A DNA stretch of 64,000 nt. It comes from Stieleria maiorica. Lineage in GTDB: Bacteria; Planctomycetota; Planctomycetia; Pirellulales; Pirellulaceae. The position numbers and the translations under genes are program-made. This document shows positions 16,747 through 23,530 of this stretch, one piece after another. The stretch's first letter is position 1. Each line of letters opens with the position of its first letter. The notes beneath the pieces were generated by a model that made no database searches, was not told the origin of the DNA, and was given only the letters and a program-made list of their open reading frames with translations. The stretch covers positions 7,411,641 to 7,475,640 of the forward strand of contig NZ_CP036264.1 in the NCBI RefSeq assembly GCF_008035925.1, read 5' to 3'.

Positions 16747-17769
16747 ATGGCACGGAGAACCCAAGATCTGTCGTCGCTGTCGGACGAAGAATTGTTGGAC
16801 ATGCGGATCTGTGATCTACAGCTTTCCATTGTCGGGACGCCATTGGAAGCCCGGATCGATCAATTGAACGGTGAATTGGCCGAGCGGGGACTGAACTTTC
16901 GTCCGCACTTCTGGCTCAGCGATGATTGGTTTTCTCCCGACGGAATCCCCGGCATCGCGATCCCTTTCTACCTGGCACACCCCCGGCTGATCCGATTGGA
17001 ACGCAAACAGTTGTTGGAGGTCGAAGGGGGAAACAAGACCTGGTGCATGAAAATCTTGCGGCACGAAGCCGGTCACGCGATCGACACGGCGTTTCAGATC
17101 CGTCGCAAAGCCCGCTATCGAGAGTTGTTCGGCAAACCGTCGGAACCCTACCCGGAGTTTTACAGCCCCAAGCCGCAGTCCCGCGAATACGTGCTGCACC
17201 TGGACATGTGGTATGCTCAAGCCCATCCATTGGAGGATTTTGCGGAGACCTTTGCCGTTTGGTTGCCGCCCAAGTCACGCTGGAGGACGCGTTACCGGAA
17301 TTGGCCGGCGCTGAAAAAATTGTGCTATATCGATGAATTGATGAGCGGATTGGAAGGCAAACCGGCGATGGTGCAATCCAAGCAGCGGATCGATCCCTTG
17401 TCGCAAATTCGCCGCACGCTGCGGACGCATTACCAGCGGAAACGCGAATACTACGGAATGAATTATCCGAACGTCTTCGACAAAGATCTTTGCAAGCTCT
17501 TTTCCTGCGACCGGAGCCATCGGCGTAACCCCACCGCCGCAGCCCTGCTGTCGCGTTGGCGTGGGGAGATTCGGAGGGTCGTTGCGGATTGGACCGGAGC
17601 CTACACGTACATGGTCGATCAAGTGCTGCAGGAAATGATCGAACGGTGTCGAGAGTTAGAGTTAAGGCTGGGCTCCGCCCCGGAGATTTGCAAACGTGAC
17701 GCAATGATCCTGGTGGCCCTGCGGACAAGCAATTATCTCAATTCGGGTCATCGACGGGTAATGATGTGA
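16747..17769 (+). CDS. Putative zinc-binding metallopeptidase (Peptidase_Mx-like)
   Basis: 340 residues from ATG at 16747 (MARRTQDLSS). The zincin motif is HEAGHA, with His106, catalytic-type Glu107 and His110, and a probable third ligand in PLEDFAETFAVWL about 55 residues later, as in the family annotated as putative zinc-binding metallopeptidase. No signal peptide, so it is probably cytoplasmic. The next gene's GTG start overlaps this gene's stop (GTGA at 17766-17769), so the two are translated together. C-terminal half is Arg-rich and helical. Substrate unknown; the coupling with an ATP-grasp ligase hints at a shared peptide or peptidoglycan-like substrate (inference). Confidence 0.8.
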   Translation: MARRTQDLSSLSDEELLDMRICDLQLSIVGTPLEARIDQLNGELAERGLNFRPHFWLSDDWFSPDGIPGIAIPFYLAHPRLIRLERKQLLEVEGGNKTWCMKILRHEAGHAIDTAFQIRRKARYRELFGKPSEPYPEFYSPKPQSREYVLHLDMWYAQAHPLEDFAETFAVWLPPKSRWRTRYRNWPALKKLCYIDELMSGLEGKPAMVQSKQRIDPLSQIRRTLRTHYQRKREYYGMNYPNVFDKDLCKLFSCDRSHRRNPTAAALLSRWRGEIRRVVADWTGAYTYMVDQVLQEMIERCRELELRLGSAPEICKRDAMILVALRTSNYLNSGHRRVMM

Positions 17770-18794
17770 GCAAGCTGCGTGTATTGGTGCTGGTCCGCAC
17801 CGGGCATGTTCCCCCCCTGACCCTGGAAGGTATCTCGGAAAAAGAACTCGACGCGTGGAAAGCGGAATTCGACGTCTGTGACACGCTGCGGCTGATGGGG
17901 CACGAAGTGCTTCCCCTGGGCGTTTACGACGACTTGGCCCCGATCCGCAATGCATTGAGCGAATTCAAGCCGCACATCACGTTCATGCTGTTGGAAGAGT
18001 TTCACGGCGTCGTGACGTACGACTTTGCCGTCATCAGCTATCTGGAATTGATGCAGCAGCCCTACACCGGTTGCAACCCGCGGGGATTGTTGTTGAGCAA
18101 GGACAAGGCGCTCAGCAAGAAAATCCTGACCTACCACCGTATCCAGACGCCACGCTTCACCGTGTTCCCCTACGGACGCACGATCCACCGGCCCAAGAAG
18201 CTGGAGTTTCCGCTGTTCGTCAAATCGGTCTCCGAAGACGCCTCGTTCGGGATCTCTCAAGCCTCGATCGTGCAGAACGACGAACAGTTGTCCGAACGCG
18301 TCGCCTTCGTCCACGAGCACACCCGCGACGACGCCATGGTCGAACAGTACATCGAAGGCCGTGAGATCTACGTCGGCGTGATCGGCAACCAACGCCTGCA
18401 AACCTTTCCCCCCTGGGAAATGGACTTCGGCAAAATGCCCTCCGACACCGCCCGGATCGCGACCAGCCAAGTCAAATGGAATCGCAAGTACCAGGAAAAA
18501 CACGGCATCACGACGCACGAAGCGACCGACTTGGATGGCGAAATGGGCGAAAAGATCCAAAAGATCTGCAAACGCGTCTACCGTGCTCTCAATATGAGCG
18601 GCTATGCCCGAATGGACTTGCGGCTGAGCGATTCGGGGGAGATCCACGTGTTGGAAGCCAACGCGAATCCCAACCTGGAGTACGGCGAGGATTTTGCCGA
18701 GTCGGCTGAACGGGCCGGCATCGAATACTCGATGCTGATGCAGCGGATCCTGAATCTTGGCCTCCGCTACAAAGCCGCCTGGATGCTGGGCTAG
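17766..18794 (+). CDS. ATP-grasp ligase, D-alanine-D-alanine ligase-like
   Basis: 342 residues from GTG at 17766. ATP-grasp features: an N-terminal alpha/beta domain (LRVLVLVRTGHVPPLTLEG), nucleotide-binding lysine in FPLFVKSVSEDASFGIS, the acidic EQYIEGREIYVGVIG, and the metal-binding end ARMDLRLSDSGEIHVLEANANPNLE. This matches the D-Ala-D-Ala ligase superfamily but the N-terminal SGxS-type segments of true Ddl enzymes are not evident, so it may ligate another amino acid or peptide. It overlaps the upstream zincin-peptidase gene by 4 bases. Reaction class (ATP-dependent carboxylate-amine ligation) is well supported; substrate is unknown. Confidence 0.85.
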   Translation: MSKLRVLVLVRTGHVPPLTLEGISEKELDAWKAEFDVCDTLRLMGHEVLPLGVYDDLAPIRNALSEFKPHITFMLLEEFHGVVTYDFAVISYLELMQQPYTGCNPRGLLLSKDKALSKKILTYHRIQTPRFTVFPYGRTIHRPKKLEFPLFVKSVSEDASFGISQASIVQNDEQLSERVAFVHEHTRDDAMVEQYIEGREIYVGVIGNQRLQTFPPWEMDFGKMPSDTARIATSQVKWNRKYQEKHGITTHEATDLDGEMGEKIQKICKRVYRALNMSGYARMDLRLSDSGEIHVLEANANPNLEYGEDFAESAERAGIEYSMLMQRILNLGLRYKAAWMLG

Positions 18795-18888
18795 GGGCGG
18801 GCCGCGGTCGCCTTCCCTGCCTCGCCGCCTCGTTCCAAGGCTCCGCCTGGGAACGCACTGCAGGCGTGGCTCCTGCCGCGAACACGCC

Positions 18889-18924
18889 GCGTTTAACCAG
18901 AGGCAGCGGCGTTTAACCAGAGGC
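18889..18924. repeat. Short direct duplication GCGTTTAACCAGAGGC
   Basis: The 16-mer GCGTTTAACCAGAGGC occurs at 18889-18904 and 18909-18924, a 20-base period. It is part of a 700-base gene-free stretch (18795-19496) that also carries a hairpin element and a 34-bp tandem repeat, listed separately. No coding frame in that stretch looks real. Confidence 0.6.
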
Positions 18925-19102
18925 GGTGGCTCGGGCAGTGCATCACCTTGCAATCCGTGCGAGTTTTCGGCAGAGGAATTCTGACGGTTTCAATGCCGCC
19001 GAATTCCCATGAGATAAGCCGTCTACCCACGGCGTTTCATCATTCAGTGTGCGAATTATTTTGCCCTCCTCTTCAGTTCCCCGCCGACGTGGCAGCTGGC
19101 GA

Positions 19103-19188
19103 GGTAGGAAGATTTTGGAGGTAGGAAAATTGGCGAGACGTCATGGAGGGGGCAATTCACCATTTTCTTACCCCGAAATGTTCTTACC
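19103..19188. repeat. Hairpin element copy A (GGTAGGAA arms)
   Basis: 86 bases. The left arm holds two direct GGTAGGAA motifs (GGTAGGAAGATTTTGGAGG then GGTAGGAAAAT) and the right arm, ATTTTCTTACCCCGAAATG then TTCTTACC, is their inverted counterpart, so the element can fold into a long imperfect hairpin. A second copy in the same orientation is at 21303-21389. The two copies bracket the MazG-like/GT9 operon. Confidence 0.75.
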
Positions 19189-19407
19189 CTATTTTCGCAG
19201 CTCGTTTAGGAACTAAACCAAGTGCGCATACTGGCTGATGTTCGTCGAGTTTCTCTGCTTAGCCGCCGTCTGTTTGTCGATGGTGGATCGAACATTTGAT
19301 TCGGCAGAAATCATGCGATGCGACGCCCCACGATTTTGAGCTGCCCCGGCGGAGCCTTTGCACGCGTCCGTCCCCGGGCGGAGTCCGAGAACGAGACGCA
19401 CGCTTGT

Positions 19408-19500
19408 CGCGACCGCCCGGAAGGGCCGTCGTACAGCTTGCCGCGACCGCCCGGAAGGGCCGTCGTACAGCTTGTCACGACCGCCCGGAACGGCCGTCAT
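19408..19500. repeat. 34-bp tandem repeat, three units
   Basis: GACCGCCCGGAAGGGCCGTC starts at 19411, 19445 and 19479, a 34-base period with CGTACAGCTTG linkers; the third unit is diverged. The core CCCGGAAGGG is the same palindromic core (GGCCCGGAAGGGCC) seen near 33065, 34205 and 34300. The last unit reaches the stop region of the MazG-like gene. Confidence 0.7.
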
Positions 19501-19862
19501 CCTCGGGGCGCCGGGTACTTCTCCGCGTTGCGGATCATCTTCTTGGCCAGCGTGGAACTGAGATCGATTTCCATCGTGTTGGCGATCGCCAACACATACG
19601 CCAGACAATCGGCCAGCTCTTCGCCGACGTCATGCTTCTTCGCCGCATCGTGTTGCACCTCGGCCGCTTCGTCGAGCGTCAACCACTGAAAATGCTCCAT
19701 CAACTCCCCGGTTTCGATCCCCAGCGACATCGCCAGGTTCTTGGGGTTGTGGAAGGAATGCCAGTTGCGCTCGGCGACAAACTGTTCCACCAGATCACGC
19801 AGGTCTTGCACGCTGGTCGACCGGTCTCGGCTGTTCGGATCGATCACGGTTCGCTCCGTCAC
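19497..19862 (-). CDS. MazG-like nucleotide pyrophosphohydrolase (dCTPase/RS21-C6 type)
   Basis: 121 residues if started at the GTG at 19862, which overlaps the upstream GT9 stop as GTGA; a second GTG at 19847 is possible. All-alpha NTP-PPase motif is complete: ETGELMEHFQW gives the ExxE pair and GEELADCLAYVLAIAN the ExxD pair that bind Mg2+. Small stand-alone members hydrolyse non-canonical or surplus dNTPs to the monophosphate and pyrophosphate, a house-cleaning job. Translational coupling to a glycosyltransferase is probably incidental. Its C-terminus ends in the 34-bp repeat region. Confidence 0.87.
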   Translation of the reverse strand: MTERTVIDPNSRDRSTSVQDLRDLVEQFVAERNWHSFHNPKNLAMSLGIETGELMEHFQWLTLDEAAEVQHDAAKKHDVGEELADCLAYVLAIANTMEIDLSSTLAKKMIRNAEKYPAPRG

Positions 19863-20980
19863 GCGGCGACCAGCATCTGACGTTGATGCTCGATCTCGTC
19901 GACCGCTTGGCAGACATGCTCGACTCCGATCGCACACATCGCCGCGTTGGAGGCGTTGCGACGTTGGCGTGCCGATCCCGATTCATAGGCCACTTGGATG
20001 GCGGTTTGGCCGTACGGGCCGCTGTCACCCGGCTTGGTCGCGCCGTACAGGCCGATCGTCTTGGTGCCGACCGCCACGGCCATGTGCAACGGACCGGTGT
20101 CGTTGCTGATGAACAAGTCGGCCGTTTGAATCAACGCCGCCAAGTGCTGGAGATCCGTTTCAGGTGCCAAAATGGCCGCCCCGTTGCTGGTCGCAACGAT
20201 GTCCGAGGCCATCGCCCGATCAAACGACGTGCCCCACACCGCGATGCTGGTGTATCCGTAGCGATCGTAAAGGTAGCGGGCGGTCGCACCGAACCGTTCG
20301 GGCAACCAACGTTTGCTGTGCCACGTCGCTCCCGGATTAAGGATCGCGATCCGGCTGGACGGGATCGTGTTGCGATAACGCCGCGCCCACACCTGCGCCG
20401 GCCCTTCGATCGGTAAATCCCAGCGAACCGATGGCGAATGAATGCCCAGCGGAATCAACAATTCCAGCGACCGGTCGGTCAGGTGATGAAAAACAGGATT
20501 GACCTGGATGTTGGAAAACCAACGACTCAACTCTCGCGCGTGTTTTCCGGCATATCCGATCCGATGTTTCGCCCCGGACAAATAGCACGCCAAACTGGAC
20601 TTGGTCATCCCCTGGCAATCGATCGAAACATCGCAGTGGAGCTCGCGGAGCTGCCGACGGGCGTCGCGGATGCGACTGGGCGAGGTGAACCAGCCTCGCG
20701 GCAGCACGATCAAATCGTCGACGGCCGGATGACGACGAACCACCGGCGCGGATTTTTCTTCGACGATCCAGGAAATGTTCGATTCCGGAAACCGATCTCG
20801 CAGCGCACAGGCCACCGGCAAGGTCAGGATCGTGTCGCCGATCGCACTCATCCGGCTGATCAGAAACCGTGGCGACGGGGTGGATAGTTCAATCGGGGTC
20901 GGCGGCGGCGGTTGCACCACACGCTGCGTTTTGGATCGTTTCTGAAAACCTGATTTCGGAGTTTTTTCGCCACTGGACAT
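19859..20980 (-). CDS. Glycosyltransferase family 9 (ADP-heptose:LPS heptosyltransferase-like)
   Basis: 373 residues from ATG at 20980, preceded by GAAGGA 8 bases upstream; a GTG two codons earlier is closer to it than usual. GT9 features: RFLISRMSAIGDTILTLPV near residue 40, VSIDCQGMTKSSLACYL, ILNPGATWHSKRW, and the donor-binding FISNDTGPLHMAVAVGTKTIGLYG. Such enzymes (WaaC/WaaF type) add heptose to the lipopolysaccharide core at the inner face of the inner membrane, consistent with planctomycetes having lipid A. The Lys/Pro-rich first ~35 residues are extra compared with typical members. Confidence 0.9.
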   Translation of the reverse strand: MSSGEKTPKSGFQKRSKTQRVVQPPPPTPIELSTPSPRFLISRMSAIGDTILTLPVACALRDRFPESNISWIVEEKSAPVVRRHPAVDDLIVLPRGWFTSPSRIRDARRQLRELHCDVSIDCQGMTKSSLACYLSGAKHRIGYAGKHARELSRWFSNIQVNPVFHHLTDRSLELLIPLGIHSPSVRWDLPIEGPAQVWARRYRNTIPSSRIAILNPGATWHSKRWLPERFGATARYLYDRYGYTSIAVWGTSFDRAMASDIVATSNGAAILAPETDLQHLAALIQTADLFISNDTGPLHMAVAVGTKTIGLYGATKPGDSGPYGQTAIQVAYESGSARQRRNASNAAMCAIGVEHVCQAVDEIEHQRQMLVAA

Positions 20981-21628
20981 CGTCACGATCCTTCGTGTTG
21001 ATAGAGAGAAGAGTAGGCTGCTGCGATCCCCCCGACTCGGATTCCTTGGTCACCGCAAACGGGATCCGCAGGAAGCCGTTGTCGGGCAACCTAGTCTTTT
21101 CACAAAACCGCCGCCAGATCGACTTTTTCACTCAAGTCGCGCCTCCTTGCGACCGCATCATCAGGGGGCTGACTGGGCGGCGCCACGTTGCACACGGGGA
21201 TATCGCCCGTCGCAAATCAAACGTAGCGACGGCGACATCATTCTGCCCCGAATCATTCTGCCACTTCCTCCGACCCGACAGGACGCCGTGGCCTGGTGAG
21301 GAGGTAGGAAAATTTTGGAGGTAGGAAAATTTGTGAAACCGAGTGGAGGGGGCATCTCATCATTTTCTTACCCCCGAAATCTTCTTACCCGATTTCCGCT
21401 GGCGGCTTGAGAGCGAGACGGCTTGTGCGAATCGGTTGATGTCGGTTGAGTTGATCTGTTCAGTCGTCCCAGGTTCGTCTTCGGTAGATCGCTTCCCCGG
21501 CTGGTGTAGAATCATGGATTGCAGAAGATCATGTTCACGGTCCACGTCCCGCGTTTCACGCCGTCGATCCGTGGATGAGCGTCGGAACTGCTAGCAAATC
21601 GAAGTCCTCCCCCTCACGGCATTGAACC
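20981..21628. other. Gene-free region with hairpin element copy B
   Basis: 648 bases upstream of the GT9 gene and of the pterin dehydratase gene, so it must hold both promoters. The only clear structure is the hairpin element at 21303-21389. Sequence after that element (21390-21560) still resembles the sequence after copy A (19190-19310) loosely, for example the repeated motif GTTGA(T/G)...GATC...TGATTC/ATGGATT, so the duplicated unit may be longer than the hairpin. Confidence 0.4.
21303..21389. repeat. Hairpin element copy B (GGTAGGAA arms)
   Basis: 87 bases, same orientation and design as the copy at 19103-19188: GGTAGGAAAATTTTGGAGG then GGTAGGAAAAT on the left, and CATTTTCTTACCCCCGAAAT then CTTCTTACC on the right, which is its near reverse complement. 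The shared central part GGAGGGGGCA is also conserved between copies. Confidence 0.75.
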
Positions 21629-22006
21629 ATGTCTGATTCAGCCCCCACGCCATCGGCCCCGACGTCCCAATCACTCGCTGCATCCAAGTGTGTTCCCTGT
21701 GAGGGCGGAGTCCCCAAGTTGACGCCCGATCAAGCGGCGGGCTTTGCACGCGCGACGCCGGAATGGACCGTCGCTTCGGACGCCAGTCAGATCCACCGCA
21801 AGTTGAACTGCAAGACGTTTGTGAAGGCTGTTAAACGCATCAATCAGATTTCCGAGATCGCCGAAGACCAGCAACACCATCCCGATCTTCACCTGACGGG
21901 GTATCGTCATTTGGAGATTGTGTTGACGACGCATGCGATCGGGGGCTTGAGCGAGAATGATTTTATTCTCGCCGCACAAATCGATCGAATGCTGGACGAG
22001 CAATGA
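21629..22006 (+). CDS. phhB: 4a-hydroxytetrahydrobiopterin dehydratase (pterin-4a-carbinolamine dehydratase)
   Basis: 125 residues. The PCD core is clear: FKAVKRINQISEIAEDQQ-like helix (here FVKAVKRINQISEIAEDQQ), the active-site HHPD (QQHHPDLHLTGY), and the strand-turn EIVLTTHAIGGLSENDFILA. It dehydrates 4a-hydroxytetrahydrobiopterin made by aromatic amino acid hydroxylases and has been linked to molybdopterin chemistry in bacteria. The first ~40 residues (Pro/Thr/Ser-rich, then KCVPCEGGVPKLT) carry the CxPCEGG motif found in bacterial members. The next gene starts inside its stop (ATGA at 22003-22006). No hydroxylase gene is in view. Confidence 0.92.
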   Translation: MSDSAPTPSAPTSQSLAASKCVPCEGGVPKLTPDQAAGFARATPEWTVASDASQIHRKLNCKTFVKAVKRINQISEIAEDQQHHPDLHLTGYRHLEIVLTTHAIGGLSENDFILAAQIDRMLDEQ

Positions 22007-22344
22007 ACGCTGTGCCACGACATCGGTTGTTGTCTTTGTTGGCCGAGTGTACCGGCGATGAAATCTGGAGCGTCGACCATTGCCGCGCCCGACGCATCCC
22101 GGAAACCTGGATCCAGCAACTGTCCGATGCCTACGAGTCGGGTTTCAAGTCGGATCACCAAACGATCTACACCGCCGATGGTGTGACGAACCAGTATCAC
22201 GGCGTTCGCGACGTCGATTTGGCGATCCGCTTGGCCGAATCAATGGGGATTCACGTCGATGCTAACGCCCTGGCACGACTCGGCCGCGCCCGTCTGGTCC
22301 AGGCGATCAAGGACGCCGTCATGAACGGCGACGACGAGCTTTAA
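22003..22344 (+). CDS. Small protein of unknown function, coupled to phhB
   Basis: 113 residues; ATG overlaps the phhB stop by 4 bases, so it is very likely translated with it. I do not recognise the family. It is soluble, mixed alpha/beta in appearance, with no signal peptide, no Cys pair and no obvious catalytic motif. Notable stretches are DEIWSVDHCRARRIPETWIQ near 20-39 and HGVRDVDLAIRLAESMGIHV in the second half. Coding character matches the neighbours. A role near pterin metabolism is only suggested by position. Confidence 0.7.
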   Translation: MNAVPRHRLLSLLAECTGDEIWSVDHCRARRIPETWIQQLSDAYESGFKSDHQTIYTADGVTNQYHGVRDVDLAIRLAESMGIHVDANALARLGRARLVQAIKDAVMNGDDEL

Positions 22345-22424
22345 AACGCTGTCGAGATTGGATTTTGCGGTAGCGGAACGCGTCAACGGAATGTTGATTT
22401 ATCCGGCTTCACGCTGCCCATGTT

Positions 22425-22478
22425 AGCCCGACGCGTCAGCGAGGGGCCATACAGCGCCCCTCGCTGACGCGTCGGGCT
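22425..22478. repeat. Perfect 23-bp inverted repeat (strong hairpin)
   Basis: Arms 22425-22447 (AGCCCGACGCGTCAGCGAGG then GGC) and 22456-22478 are exact reverse complements around an 8-base loop CATACAGC. It sits between convergent gene ends (22344 and 22537). There is no T tract, so it is either a transcription barrier read in both directions or a dispersed palindromic repeat. Confidence 0.85.
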
Positions 22479-22536
22479 GGCATCGTCTCATCAACCTCGA
22501 AATCCTGATGAAATCGACAAGCTTCGGCGGCTTCCG

Positions 22537-23451
22537 CTACGCTCTCAACCGCTCGCCGATCTCGACCGCGACCTGGTGCCCGACTTCCATCCCGGTGTCA
22601 AAGATACCGGCGAAATGCAGAAACGCGTGAAGCATGCCTTGTTGTTGCCGGTGGGTCACGTCGACGCCGGCGTCGCGCAGCTGGTCCGCGTATTGGTCGC
22701 CTTCATCTCGCAAGACATCATACTGGGCCGTGATGATCAATGCCGGCGGCAGATTCGCATGTGATTCGGCGCGACAGGGTACCGCTTCTCTGGCGGCGGG
22801 TTTGCCACCGAGAAATTGACGCCAGAACCACTTCATGCTGTCACGTGTCAAACCGAACCCGTCGGCGTACTGGCGATACGACGCGGTGTCGAAATTGGGC
22901 TCGATCACCGGATACATCAACACCTGCAGTGCGATCGGAAATGCCGCTTCGTCGCGTGCTTTGATCGCAACCGAGGCCGCCAGGTGGCCGCCGGCGCTGT
23001 CACCGGTGACGGCCAAGCGAGTCGCGTCGACGCCCAATCGTGCCGCATGTTCCACGACGTATTCGGTCGCCCGGTAACAGTCCTGTACCGGAATCGGAAA
23101 CGGGTGTTCGGGGGACAATCGGTAATCGACTGCGACGACCGCACACCCGGATGCCTTTGCCAACCGGCGGCACAGTGCGTCGTGCGTCCGCAGATTGCCG
23201 AGCACCCATCCGCCGCCGTGAAAAAACATCGTCACCGGGACGGTTTCCGAGCGATCGCAATACAATCGAATCTGCACCCCGCACGGCATTGTGTGATCTT
23301 CGACACGCGCCAAGTCCGGACCCTCGCCGCACATCTCTTCGAACGTTTCAAAGACCTCACGCGCCTTCTCCACACCCAACTCTTCCCAGGTCGGGGAATC
23401 CGTTTCAGCCAATGTGTCGACGAAGGCTTGGGCTTGCGGGTGAAGCGTCAT
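22537..23451 (-). CDS. Alpha/beta hydrolase, hormone-sensitive-lipase (esterase) family
   Basis: 304 residues. The HSL-family signature is complete: oxyanion loop HGGGWVLGN, then YRLSPEHPFP, nucleophile elbow GDSAGGHLA (Ser is the nucleophile), Asp in ALIITAQYDVLRDEG and the final His in GMLHAFLHFAG. It probably hydrolyses short acyl esters in the cytoplasm; no signal peptide is seen. Stands alone on the minus strand, 80 bases downstream of the large secreted gene's end, so cotranscription with it is possible. Confidence 0.9.
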   Translation of the reverse strand: MTLHPQAQAFVDTLAETDSPTWEELGVEKAREVFETFEEMCGEGPDLARVEDHTMPCGVQIRLYCDRSETVPVTMFFHGGGWVLGNLRTHDALCRRLAKASGCAVVAVDYRLSPEHPFPIPVQDCYRATEYVVEHAARLGVDATRLAVTGDSAGGHLAASVAIKARDEAAFPIALQVLMYPVIEPNFDTASYRQYADGFGLTRDSMKWFWRQFLGGKPAAREAVPCRAESHANLPPALIITAQYDVLRDEGDQYADQLRDAGVDVTHRQQQGMLHAFLHFAGIFDTGMEVGHQVAVEIGERLRA

Positions 23452-23530
23452 GATGGATTCCAGAAAGGCTGAAGGTGGGACGGCAGATTGTTGGTCGACA
23501 CCTCGGAACGCAATCGACGATCCGCCGAGT

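Noticed and set aside
17748-18953. 401-residue minus-strand frame across the ATP-grasp gene
   Set aside because: Mirror of a well-supported ATP-grasp enzyme; the reverse frame has no recognisable domain.
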